This document shows positions 1-7,155 of a stretch of DNA of 24,097 bases, piece after piece; the first letter of the stretch is position 1, and the number at the start of each line of letters is the position of its first letter. The DNA lies in contig NZ_JAIKXF010000100.1 in the NCBI RefSeq assembly GCF_024684275.1, positions 1 to 24,097 on the forward strand, in the 5' to 3' direction. The notes under the pieces were generated by a model, which made no database searches, was not told the DNA's origin, and saw only the letters and a list, made by a program, of their open reading frames with translations. Position numbers and translations under genes: made by a program. Source of the stretch: Ruminococcus sp. (GTDB lineage Bacteria; Bacillota_A; Clostridia; Oscillospirales; Ruminococcaceae).

Positions 1-18
1 TTTGTCAATGTTTTTTCA

Positions 19-43
19 GGCAGATCTCTGATCTGTCTTTTCG
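19..43 (+). terminator. Possible weak terminator of a gene left of the window
   Basis: CAGATC (21-26) and GATCTG (30-35) form a short stem around TCT, extended outward by a G-T and a G-C pair, and a TCTTTT run follows. No coding sequence for it is visible, so it would end a gene lying before base 1. Confidence 0.35.
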
Positions 44-67
44 TCATGCCGTTTTGCTGTAAGTATT

Positions 68-120
68 AGCAGGAGTTTGTTCGCTTACATACAAACATAC
101 TCCTGCTTCTTTATCGTTTT
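68..120 (+). terminator. Rho-independent terminator-like hairpin
   Basis: AGCAGGAGT (68-76) pairs perfectly with ACTCCTGCT (99-107). Part of the loop can extend the stem (TGT with ACA), and TCTTTATCGTTTT follows. It is a second candidate stop for an upstream plus-strand gene outside the window. Confidence 0.5.
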
Positions 121-398
121 CAGTTAGCTTAATGACATTACGCAAAATCGGGGACTTTCTGCTTTATTCTTCATCGCTGCTGCCGAACAGATCTGTGAAG
201 CAGCTTAACGGCGAGAGCAAACTACCAACAAGCAAACTAAAAGAACATTGAGCAAACGTGAATATGGGACAGTGTAAAACTGCCCCTTACTCTTTTGAAA
301 AAAAGCTCTTGAGAGAACATTTTTCCGAGAGCATTTTATTTAAGTGTTGAATATTTATGGCTTGAGGAGAGACTGATCAGAGCCTTCTGCAAAAATAT
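121..398. other. Non-coding stretch with two small hairpins
   Basis: No convincing gene is present. A hairpin GGG-A-CAGT / ACTG-CCC lies at 266-285. A second stem, GCTCTT (305-310) with GAGAGC (327-332), is flanked by A-run and T-rich sequence. AGCAAAC occurs three times between about 215 and 257. The stretch reads like degenerate intergenic sequence between an upstream gene and the dockerin fragment. I see no tRNA or known riboswitch pattern. Confidence 0.4.
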
Positions 399-446
399 GA
401 TCCCCTCAGAGCAGCACAGCACAAGATGCAGAGCCACGAGGGGATC
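394..446 (-). terminator. Long-loop terminator of the dockerin fragment
   Basis: GATCCCCTC (399-407) is the exact inverse of GAGGGGATC (438-446). Read on the minus strand, the stem is followed by ATATTTTTG, and it lies about 29 bases beyond the stop codon of the dockerin fragment, so it most likely ends that transcript. The loop is about 30 bases. Confidence 0.55.
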
Positions 447-474
447 TTTATCATATAGGAGGTAATTCTATATG

Positions 475-1059
475 TCAGCTGAGCTTGAGAAGCTTTTTCT
501 GTACGCCAAGCGCATCGCTGACTGTTATGCCGTTTCCGGTTTCGGTAACATCGCCGTTGAAGCTTCCAAGTACGGAAAGTTCATATTTATCCGGGTTCGC
601 AAGAGACTGCATTATCTTTACTGTATCAGCCATATCAACACCACCGTCACAGTTTGCATCGCCGCTGCGCTCTACATTCATCTCGCCGAGAAGAGAGGTA
701 TACGACTGCAGTTTCTGTTTCTCGTTGAAGAAATCCTCGGAAGTGACCTCGGGATACATCTTTCCTTTGAGCATACAGTAGCATTCTACTATCATTATAT
801 CGTAAATGTCACCGCTCTCGCCGTTAAGGCTGTAATCGCAGCTTGTCTCGATATTCCTGATCATATCATCCGTAAGCTTTCTGTCGTAGGATAAACCGGG
901 CGGATCGATAGCCGGACCGTTATACAGGTATGAGGAATAGAGGTTGATATATATGTAATCATATTCATCAAAAACTCCGTCCATATTCACATCGGGCTCA
1001 GAACGCTTTCCCTCTTCAACGTCTTTGACATATGGAGAAAAACTCTGAACGTCGGAAGA
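475..1059 (-). pseudogene. C-terminal double-dockerin fragment without a start codon
   Basis: The frame is open from an in-frame TAA at 1060-1062 down to TGA at 475-477 (195 codons). It holds no ATG near its beginning; a GTG at 988-990 without a Shine-Dalgarno sequence is the only early start. The C-terminal ~60 residues are a classic dockerin: GDANCDGGVDMAD with D/N/D/D calcium ligands, a helix, then NGDV..GNGITVSDAL and QKKLLKL. Upstream, DVNMDGVFDEYD and DYSLNGESGDIYD look like a second, diverged EF-hand pair. Dockerins bind scaffoldin cohesins and anchor proteins to the cellulosome, but here no signal peptide or catalytic module remains. I read it as the remnant of a truncated cellulosomal gene. 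An assembly error or a distant start lost to a frameshift is possible. The AGGAGGT/ATG at 457-474 on the other strand is probably chance. Confidence 0.7.
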
Positions 1060-1136
1060 TTATATCAAGGATATGCAGTAAATACCTAAAGAAAAGGTAA
1101 CATAATGTGCAAAAAAGATTTATTTATATAAATGTA

Positions 1137-1165
1137 TAGACAAAGGAATAAATATATGGTAAAAT
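1137..1165 (+). promoter_or_regulatory. Sigma-A type promoter of the sensor/binding-protein unit
   Basis: TAGACA (1137-1142) and TAAAAT (1160-1165) are separated by 17 bp, each matching consensus at 5 of 6 bases. The predicted transcript begins near 1172, giving a leader of about 100 bases. Confidence 0.7.
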
Positions 1166-1175
1166 AAATTTGCTT

Positions 1176-1224
1176 GCACAGGGAATTCCGCATCATTCGC
1201 CGATTTTTCGGACGTTCCTTGTGC
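1176..1224 (+). promoter_or_regulatory. Structured 5' leader hairpin
   Basis: GCACAGGGAA (1176-1185) pairs over 10 bp with TTCCTTGTGC (1215-1224), with one G-U pair. The inside carries a second hairpin, CCGA-TTTT-TCGG (1200-1211). It begins almost at the predicted transcription start and stands before the ribosome binding site at about 1262. The weak TTTAGA that follows makes it a poor terminator, so a stability or regulatory role is as likely as attenuation. Confidence 0.45.
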
Positions 1225-1272
1225 TTTAGAGCGTTACAGACAAAAGGGATATTAAAAAACAGGAGGAAAAAA

Positions 1273-2745
1273 ATGACAAGGGATCAAATCCAGACTATTG
1301 GTCTTGAGAAGATCAAAAAAATGAGCGTACTTATGATTACAGGCTACGCTGCTATCGTTATTGCGGCGATCATAGGCATTACTGCCTTTATTGTCACAAA
1401 ATACGATGAGCTGACAAAGGAAAAGGTCAGCTCAATGACTTCAACGCTCAATGTTCAGCTCAAACTGAATCTTGAAGCATATCTCAGCAGAATGGAAACT
1501 ATCGGAACTCTGGCTTATTCGGTGGATAACGCCTACAGCTACGATGCTTCCGCCCCGGAAAACGATGAATACGAATCCATAAATACAGAAAAGCAGATCG
1601 CATCAGATCTCAGCAGCCTGTGTCTTATGGAGAATTTCGTTGACTATGGGATCGTTTATGCAAACAACAAAACCATCGGAAAGGTCTCAAACGGTACTAT
1701 AAAGCTTTTCGGCGACAAGCTTTACTCTGAGCTTTCCACCATGATCACCCGACGCCGTACTCACGACGGCTGGTTCACGGGCTACGACGGCGACTATGAG
1801 CGTATCTACTATGTAAAACAGATGAATGACAATATCATCTTTCTCATCTCGTTCTACACCGCTGAGCTTGATTCCGTCTTTGAGAACCCCGAGAATCTCA
1901 AAGATATGGAAATACGACTGACAGACAGCAATTACAGAATGATATACTCATCTGTAAAGGGCGACAGCAGCGGCTCGGTTATCCCCGACAAGCTCCTTGA
2001 TGACATCAGGGACAAGGACATGGTAGTCATAAACGGACGTGAGAACCTTTCTACCTTAAACACCATAAACGACGACTGGTATATAGTATGCTCAATACCT
2101 ACAAAGGTCATTCTTAAAGAAGCAATAGATATAAGAAAATATATCTATCTCTTTGCAGGTCTGATAGCTCTGATTGCAGTCTGTGCAGGTGCGCTTTTCG
2201 TAAGACGCATGGCTGATCCTATCGGTACAGTTACCTCAGGTCTGTCAGATGAGATAAGCGAGGACGGATTCGAGAATGTACTGGGCAGAAGATTTTTCCG
2301 CGACAAGGCTGATAACCTTATGAAGAAAAATCCAAATCAAAGCTATGGAGTCGTGCTCGTTGTAATTAATAATTTCGATGACATCATCGAAAAATTCTAT
2401 CCGACATTCCCCGAAAAGCAGAAGGGCAAGATGATAACCATATTGAAAGAGGTATTCAGCGATGCCGAATGCATCGGAAGGATCGGAGAGAACTCATTTT
2501 CTGTACTGCTAAAAAACAACGAAAAGGACGAAGTTACCTTCCGTGCTGTTTCCGAGAGCAGAGCAAAAGATGTCTGCGATAAGTTCAGAGAGTCGGAATA
2601 CACAAGCACTATGGGGCTGCTTGAGCTTACTGCGGATTCCGCCGCCGCCTTTGGCAAGGGTGATTTCCGCGAGACATATTATAAAGCATATGCTGCACTT
2701 TGTGCTTCCATCAAAAACGATCACAATGTATCAAGTGTGATGTGA
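1273..2745 (+). CDS. Membrane sensor with Cache-like ectodomain and degenerate GGDEF domain
   Basis: The start is the ATG at 1273, seven bases after AGGAGG; an ORF opening at 1174 runs through the leader hairpin and is rejected. The product is 490 residues. A transmembrane helix at about 18-41 is followed by an extracellular domain of about 245 residues with the layout of a dCache sensor, then a second helix at about 290-310. The cytoplasmic part (about 328-485) follows a GGDEF fold: FENVLGRRFF for the usual LTGLxNRRxF, VVINNFDD for the metal-binding strand, IGENSFSVLL at the signature (405-409), and a late YYKAYAALCASIKNDHN helix. The GG(D/E)EF residues and the first metal-binding Asp are gone, so diguanylate cyclase activity is not expected. 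The gene ends 18 bases before the start of a solute-binding lipoprotein gene, which suggests that protein delivers or senses its ligand. The ligand is unknown. Confidence 0.75.
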   Translation: MTRDQIQTIGLEKIKKMSVLMITGYAAIVIAAIIGITAFIVTKYDELTKEKVSSMTSTLNVQLKLNLEAYLSRMETIGTLAYSVDNAYSYDASAPENDEYESINTEKQIASDLSSLCLMENFVDYGIVYANNKTIGKVSNGTIKLFGDKLYSELSTMITRRRTHDGWFTGYDGDYERIYYVKQMNDNIIFLISFYTAELDSVFENPENLKDMEIRLTDSNYRMIYSSVKGDSSGSVIPDKLLDDIRDKDMVVINGRENLSTLNTINDDWYIVCSIPTKVILKEAIDIRKYIYLFAGLIALIAVCAGALFVRRMADPIGTVTSGLSDEISEDGFENVLGRRFFRDKADNLMKKNPNQSYGVVLVVINNFDDIIEKFYPTFPEKQKGKMITILKEVFSDAECIGRIGENSFSVLLKNNEKDEVTFRAVSESRAKDVCDKFRESEYTSTMGLLELTADSAAAFGKGDFRETYYKAYAALCASIKNDHNVSSVM

Positions 2746-2763
2746 GAACGGAGGGCAATGTTT

Positions 2764-4023
2764 ATGAAGATATTCAGAAGAACAGCAGCGCTTATGCTTT
2801 GTGCTGCAATGATATTTTCCGCAGGCTGCTCTGAAAAGACTACTATGTCAAGCCAGAAAGCACAGGTGGAAATAGAGTTTTCATGGTGGGGAAATGACGC
2901 AAGAAACAGATATACCCTTAAAGCTGTGGAACTGTTCGAGGAGCTGCACCCCGAAATAAGAGTCAAGTGCAGCTATTCCGAATGGTCAGGCTATGAAAAC
3001 AGAAATAAGATATGGATGGCATCGGATACAGAAGCCGATGTTATGCAGATAAACTACGGCTGGCTCACGGATTATTCAGCCGACGGCATGGGATATTATG
3101 ATCTGAATGCTCTTTCAAAGTATATCGATCTCTCGAATTTCACTGAAGAACAGCTGAGCTACGGCACGAGAAACGGCGTTCTCAATGCCCTTCCCATAGC
3201 CATGAATTCCGAGATGGTCTACATAAATAAGACCATATACGACAGATACGGTGCCGATGTTCCCAAAACATGGGACGACCTGTTCAGAGCGGCTGATGCA
3301 ATGAGATCTGCAAATATCTATCCGCTCAGCGCTTCAAGCAAGTCAATGTGGCTGTATCTCATTTCATATGCAGAACAGGCACAGGGCAAAAGTATCCTTG
3401 ATCAGAGCGGCAGTCTTAACTTTACTGAAAAAGATTTTGCAGTAATGATGGATTTCTACAAAAAGCTTGTGGACAGTAAGGTAATGCCCCTTGTTGAGCA
3501 TTATGAGCGTATAAAGCTGGATAACGAAAATTACGCAGGTTCTGTTGCATGGGTAAGCGACGCTGAAAGCTATTTCGGCGAATCTGTCAGCAAAGAAAGA
3601 GAGATAGTAGTTGCAGACCAGACCACGATCAGCGGAAACAATACAGGCGAGGGCTGGTATGCAAAGCCTGCCACCATGTACGCTGTCAGCAAGAACACTG
3701 ACCGTCCTGCCGAAGCAGGAATGCTCCTTGATTTTCTGCTCAACAGCAGAGAAATGGCTGAGCTTCAGGGCATTGAAAAGGGTATCCCGCTAAGTGCCTC
3801 TGCAAGAGAGGTACTCAATGAGCAGGGAATGCTTCAGGGCATACAGTTTGAGGCTTCGGAGAAAATGGCAGAGCATACCCTTCCGCAGCTGTTACCTGTT
3901 CTGGAAAACGGCAGGCTGATCGACGATTTCTTTGCAGCTGCAACGGATTATATCTATGAAAAGTCAGATCTTGACAGTACCGCTTCTTCATTCATTGAAA
4001 AGGCGAAGAAGGAGTACTTCTGA
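2764..4023 (+). CDS. Extracellular solute-binding lipoprotein, family 1 (sugar-type)
   Basis: The start is the second of two in-frame ATGs (2764), because GGAGGG at 2750-2755 is then 8 bases away rather than 2. The product is 419 residues. A lipoprotein signal ends in FSAGC with Cys22 as the lipidated residue, followed by a family 1 binding-protein core (FSWWGNDARNRYTLKAVELFEELHPEIRVKC near the mature N terminus, ADVMQINYGWLTDY, and a TWDDLFRAADAMR helix). Such proteins usually bring oligosaccharides to an ABC importer, but no permease or ATPase gene lies beside it. Its only partner is the upstream sensor, in the same transcript, and a strong terminator follows. A role as the ligand-binding half of a sensor, or as a supplier to a transporter encoded elsewhere, is inferred. 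The sugar cannot be read from sequence. Confidence 0.8.
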   Translation: MKIFRRTAALMLCAAMIFSAGCSEKTTMSSQKAQVEIEFSWWGNDARNRYTLKAVELFEELHPEIRVKCSYSEWSGYENRNKIWMASDTEADVMQINYGWLTDYSADGMGYYDLNALSKYIDLSNFTEEQLSYGTRNGVLNALPIAMNSEMVYINKTIYDRYGADVPKTWDDLFRAADAMRSANIYPLSASSKSMWLYLISYAEQAQGKSILDQSGSLNFTEKDFAVMMDFYKKLVDSKVMPLVEHYERIKLDNENYAGSVAWVSDAESYFGESVSKEREIVVADQTTISGNNTGEGWYAKPATMYAVSKNTDRPAEAGMLLDFLLNSREMAELQGIEKGIPLSASAREVLNEQGMLQGIQFEASEKMAEHTLPQLLPVLENGRLIDDFFAAATDYIYEKSDLDSTASSFIEKAKKEYF

Positions 4024-4039
4024 CATTGATCGCTGTTTT

Positions 4040-4073
4040 AAAAGCACTTCCGAGTTATCGGAAGTGCTTTTTT
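4040..4073 (+). terminator. Rho-independent terminator after the binding-protein gene
   Basis: A perfect 14-bp stem (4040-4053 with 4058-4071) around loop GTTA has its 5' A's pairing with the T run that follows. It ends the sensor/binding-protein transcript 17 bases after the stop codon. Confidence 0.9.
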
Positions 4074-4280
4074 CTATGTAAACAGCGTGTCCTCAATTGA
4101 TGTTTTTGTATCACTGTACCAAATATTTCTGATCTCATTTGTAAGATATACCGAAATTTGCGTTATCATGCAGCAATACTGTCATTTCCCGACACATACT
4201 CAGTAACAACCAATATCAATGAAATCAATACGTTCAGAGGTAAGTAACCAAATTTTAATATAATTGTTATGTTATATTCG
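4074..4280. other. AT-rich intergenic stretch
   Basis: This is about 200 bases between a terminator and the next promoter. I see no reading frame with a ribosome binding site, no repeats and no clear RNA structure. Confidence 0.5.
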
Positions 4281-4309
4281 TTGACTTAGTATCAAATAAA
4301 TGGTATTAT
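4281..4309 (+). promoter_or_regulatory. Sigma-A type promoter of the DUF4349 gene
   Basis: TTGACT (4281-4286) and TATTAT (4304-4309) have a 17-bp spacer, each matching consensus at 5 of 6 bases. The transcript would start about 27 bases before the ATG. Confidence 0.8.
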
Positions 4310-4342
4310 ATATAAAAACCAACAAAAAAGGAGGAATCTTCC

Positions 4343-5527
4343 ATGAAAAAAGCACTATTAGCAGCCGCTCTCGCAAGTACTCTTATGCTTACAGCCTGCG
4401 GCAGCGCCTATAAAAATACCATGTCAGCAGCCGACAAAGCTCCGCGCAACGCAGAGGCTGGCGAGTTCAAAAAAAATAATGACTCGATAGAGCTTGAAAC
4501 CAACGCTCCCTCTGAGGTCGAAAACCCAGAGCTTACCAATATTGATTACAAACAGTCCGACGTCAAGGTAATAGACACTCAAATGCTGGTATACTCATGC
4601 GATATGAGCATTGATGTCCTCGACTTCGATAAGGCAGTCGATCAGGTACACGATTACATCAAAAGCTACAGCGGCTTTATCGAAAATGAAAACTACTCCG
4701 ACGGCGGCAACACCAGCCAGTGGCTTTACTCCGACGAGCAGAAGTGGAAGAACTTCAATGCTGTTATAAGAGTTCCCAGTGCAAAATACGATGAATTCTG
4801 TGAATCAGTTGAGTCGGTAGGCGATATGCGAAGAAAAAATGCCTCTGTAGATAACCTGACCACGGAGTACTCAGACCTGAAAACTACTCTCACCATTTAT
4901 GAAGCAAAAGAGGATCGCTACCTCGAAATGCTCAAGGAAATAAAGGACCAGAAGCAGGCTGTATCCGTTGAGGAGGAGCTCACCAACATACAGGTGGAGA
5001 TAGCAAGGATAAAAACTCGTATGAACAGCATAGAAAACGACGTTGCTTACTCATATGTAAACCTCACTCTTAACGAAGTCCGTAAATACTCCGAAAAGCC
5101 TGTAGTGAAAAAGACCGATACCTTCGGTCAGAGACTGAGCAACACCCTCTCAAATACATGGAGCACATTCCTCAACTTCCTTGAGGGAGCACTCTTCGTT
5201 ATTATCAGGGTACTGCCCTATCTGCTGCTCTTTGGTATACTCGCATTTATTATCGTAAAGATAGTGAAGATCATCATAAAGGCAAACGAAAAGTCAAAGA
5301 AAAAGCGCTACGAGGAAATGGTAAAAAGCGGTAAAATAAACAACAAGCCCGTATTCCCCAACGGAAATCCTATGCCAATGCAGGTCAATCCGCCTTATCC
5401 TGTTCCGCCTGCCCCCATGCCGAATAACCAGCCGATACAGGGCGGCGCTCAGGCTCCCGATCAGCCTGTAAAGCCTAATACCACACCACCAGCCAATACC
5501 CCTGACAATGACGACAGCAAGAAATAA
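4343..5527 (+). CDS. DUF4349 membrane-anchored lipoprotein
   Basis: A 394-residue protein with AAGGAGG eight bases before the ATG. The lipobox LTAC places the lipid on Cys19. A polar stretch leads to the DUF4349 core: MLVYSCDMSIDVLDFDKAVDQ, RVPSAKYDEFCE, a long charged helix (YEAKEDRYLEML..EELTNIQVEIARIKTRMN) that can form a coiled coil, and AYSYVNLTLNE. A membrane helix at about 283-312 follows, then a basic stretch and an 80-residue Pro/Asn/Gln-rich tail. The protein is thus tethered at both ends, by lipid and by helix, with the core outside. The biochemical role of this family is not established; envelope maintenance or signalling is a guess. It is monocistronic, with its own promoter and terminator. 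Confidence 0.88.
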   Translation: MKKALLAAALASTLMLTACGSAYKNTMSAADKAPRNAEAGEFKKNNDSIELETNAPSEVENPELTNIDYKQSDVKVIDTQMLVYSCDMSIDVLDFDKAVDQVHDYIKSYSGFIENENYSDGGNTSQWLYSDEQKWKNFNAVIRVPSAKYDEFCESVESVGDMRRKNASVDNLTTEYSDLKTTLTIYEAKEDRYLEMLKEIKDQKQAVSVEEELTNIQVEIARIKTRMNSIENDVAYSYVNLTLNEVRKYSEKPVVKKTDTFGQRLSNTLSNTWSTFLNFLEGALFVIIRVLPYLLLFGILAFIIVKIVKIIIKANEKSKKKRYEEMVKSGKINNKPVFPNGNPMPMQVNPPYPVPPAPMPNNQPIQGGAQAPDQPVKPNTTPPANTPDNDDSKK

Positions 5528-5531
5528 AAAT

Positions 5532-5564
5532 AAGTCCCCACAGCGCTTTGTGGGGACTTTCTTA
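5532..5564 (+). terminator. Terminator of the DUF4349 gene
   Basis: An 11-bp perfect stem (5532-5542 with 5549-5559) around GCGCTT is followed by TCTTAT. It begins five bases after the stop codon. Confidence 0.9.
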
Positions 5565-5602
5565 TAGAATGACAGCAAAAACTATTCATGATACAAAAAG
5601 GC

Positions 5603-5630
5603 GACCGTTTCCGAATATTCGGAAACGGTC
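5603..5630. repeat. Perfect 28-bp palindrome
   Basis: Bases 5603-5616 are the exact reverse complement of 5617-5630, with no spacer. On the minus strand it is followed by GCCTTTTTG, so it can act as a terminator there. As double-stranded DNA it is also a good shape for a dimeric repressor. No coding sequence surrounds it. Confidence 0.7.
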
Positions 5631-5651
5631 ACAAGGCTTTACACTTATAAC

Positions 5652-5691
5652 ACCATGCGGCATATCGCTATACAGCCTGCATGGTCTTTTT
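5652..5691 (+). terminator. Plus-strand hairpin with T run
   Basis: ACCATGC (5652-5658) pairs with GCATGGT (5679-5685); GGC/GCC inside extends it with one bulge, and CTTTTTTA follows. No plus-strand gene precedes it after the DUF4349 terminator, so it may end a short untranslated transcript or be a relic. Confidence 0.5.
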
Positions 5692-5836
5692 TATATTGAC
5701 CTCTCTTCTTTACAATCACATAATACCATACATTTCAACATAAATGTTGTATATTTTGTTAACATTGCACTATTTAGATTAATCTTTGTATACATGAACA
5801 ATAAGCAACACTTTTATTTGTGAAAGCTGACTAAGC
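5692..5836. other. AT-rich spacer
   Basis: There is no gene or clear element. An open frame spanning 5548-5823 on the plus strand crosses three hairpins, has no ribosome binding site, and is not believed. Confidence 0.5.
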
Positions 5837-5863
5837 AAAGCCCCGACCTCATGTCGGGGCTTT
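5837..5863. terminator. Bidirectional terminator of the sigma/anti-sigma operon
   Basis: AAAGCCCCGAC (5837-5847) pairs with GTCGGGGCTTT (5853-5863) around a five-base loop. It lies 55 bases beyond the minus-strand stop at 5918. The A/T ends make it usable in both directions. Confidence 0.85.
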
Positions 5864-5917
5864 ATCATGGATAACACAATTTTATGTAACGTTTTTATAT
5901 GATATTTCGGCAGAATT

Positions 5918-7141
5918 TCAGCCTTTCAGCATATTATAAAGCTCAACGTAATGCTTGCTTTCAAAAAATTGAACATTGTCCACACGCCAGTCATTGTATT
6001 CGGGATCAAATATAAGCTTTACCTCTTCGCAATAGCCGTCATCAATATCTTTTACCTCGATATCCCATGCAGGTATATACGCAGTATACGATGTTTCGGT
6101 CTTATCTGCGATTATAACAGGATAATCGTCAGAAAAAACGATCGGAAGCTTTCCCCAGCCTGCTGACGGACATAACTGATACAGCTTCCCCCTGTATTCT
6201 ATCCAGTGCTTCAAATGATCCTTATCAATAGGATCCATATATTCCAGATCGTCAACACCTGTTGCCATTGTATCATCAAATATCTTTTCATACAGGCTTT
6301 CAGAGAGAACGCTTCTGCCATAGCGCCTTATATCCTCAAGATTTCCGAATCTGCTGTCTGTAACATGGGCATAATAAGCTATATCTTTTATATTAGGCCA
6401 AAGGTCTCCATCAACACTATAATCAGTACACATTATGTTAAGTTCGGGATCGGCTGAAAATTTGATACCGTCTTTATTGTCAGTTTCAATAGTGTATCCC
6501 ATCGGGAATAATCTCACTGAATCATATTTCTTGTACAATTCCAGAGCGATATTGCCAAGCTCATTATCCACATAGATATTCTCTGCCTCAGGTGCAACAA
6601 AGGGCACTGTAGTATATAACGAAGTCTCGGCAGCTGTCTCTGCTGCTATTGTCGTCTGAGTAGTCTTCGTCGTGTTTGTGTTTGCAGCGGTATTCTTCGT
6701 CGTGTTTGTTTTTCCGACGGCAGTCACTGTGGCTGTACCTGTAGCAGTAGTTTCCGTCGTATCAACAGTGGTAGTGGTAGCTGTGACCGCAGGCTGGTCA
6801 ACACCGATTTCGCCGCTCCTGCCTCCGTGTCTGTTCAGCAGAATAACGCTTCCCAGCACTATCCCTGCCACAAGAACCACCGAAGCCGCTGTTGCTAAGG
6901 GTGTCAGCCATGCAGGCCGCCTGCTTCGCTCAACTCCGCTGACCTCGTTTTCGGTCATAGTTATATCATTATCTTTCTCTGCTCTGTTTTTATCTTTCTT
7001 TTTCATTTTGTATTTCCTTTCTGTCACCGCAAGAAGCCTGTCAAGCTCTTCATCTGTCATCTCGGGACACATATCGGTCAGAATATCCATAGTATCGTCC
7101 TCTGCATTGACCAGCTTATCAAAAATATCTTTCTCTTTCAC
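5918..7141 (-). CDS. Probable membrane anti-sigma factor with Thr-rich linker and ectodomain
   Basis: I prefer the GTG at 7139-7141, which sits seven bases after GGAGG and gives 407 residues. An earlier GTG at 7159 overlaps the sigma stop codon but would lie upstream of that ribosome binding site. The cytoplasmic part (1-80) is charged and helical (DEELDRLLAVTERKYKMKKK). A single membrane helix lies at about 82-102, and a Thr/Ala-rich linker at about 118-179. The ectodomain has FGNLEDIRRYGRSVLSESLYEKIF, then YRGKLYQLCPSAGWG, faintly like the IseA/YoeB-type domains of Bacillota; that match is weak. Coupling to an upstream sigma gene and the one-pass topology imply an anti-sigma role, with the ectodomain sensing something outside, as RsgI proteins do in Clostridium thermocellum. 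The signal is unknown. A 16-bp direct repeat at 6664-6679 and 6694-6709 encodes part of the linker. Confidence 0.72.
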   Translation of the reverse strand: MKEKDIFDKLVNAEDDTMDILTDMCPEMTDEELDRLLAVTERKYKMKKKDKNRAEKDNDITMTENEVSGVERSRRPAWLTPLATAASVVLVAGIVLGSVILLNRHGGRSGEIGVDQPAVTATTTTVDTTETTATGTATVTAVGKTNTTKNTAANTNTTKTTQTTIAAETAAETSLYTTVPFVAPEAENIYVDNELGNIALELYKKYDSVRLFPMGYTIETDNKDGIKFSADPELNIMCTDYSVDGDLWPNIKDIAYYAHVTDSRFGNLEDIRRYGRSVLSESLYEKIFDDTMATGVDDLEYMDPIDKDHLKHWIEYRGKLYQLCPSAGWGKLPIVFSDDYPVIIADKTETSYTAYIPAWDIEVKDIDDGYCEEVKLIFDPEYNDWRVDNVQFFESKHYVELYNMLKG

Positions 7142-7155
7142 AACTGCTCCTCCCT

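Noticed and set aside
472..894. 140-codon plus-strand ORF with a good ribosome binding site
   Set aside because: It is antisense to a clear dockerin, and its protein has no domain, signal or coherent helix pattern.
1174..1272. N-terminal extension of the sensor protein
   Set aside because: It runs through the leader hairpin and lacks a ribosome binding site; the ATG at 1273 has AGGAGG seven bases before it.
5548..5823. 91-codon plus-strand ORF
   Set aside because: It spans several hairpins and terminators, has no ribosome binding site, and its composition is unlike a protein.
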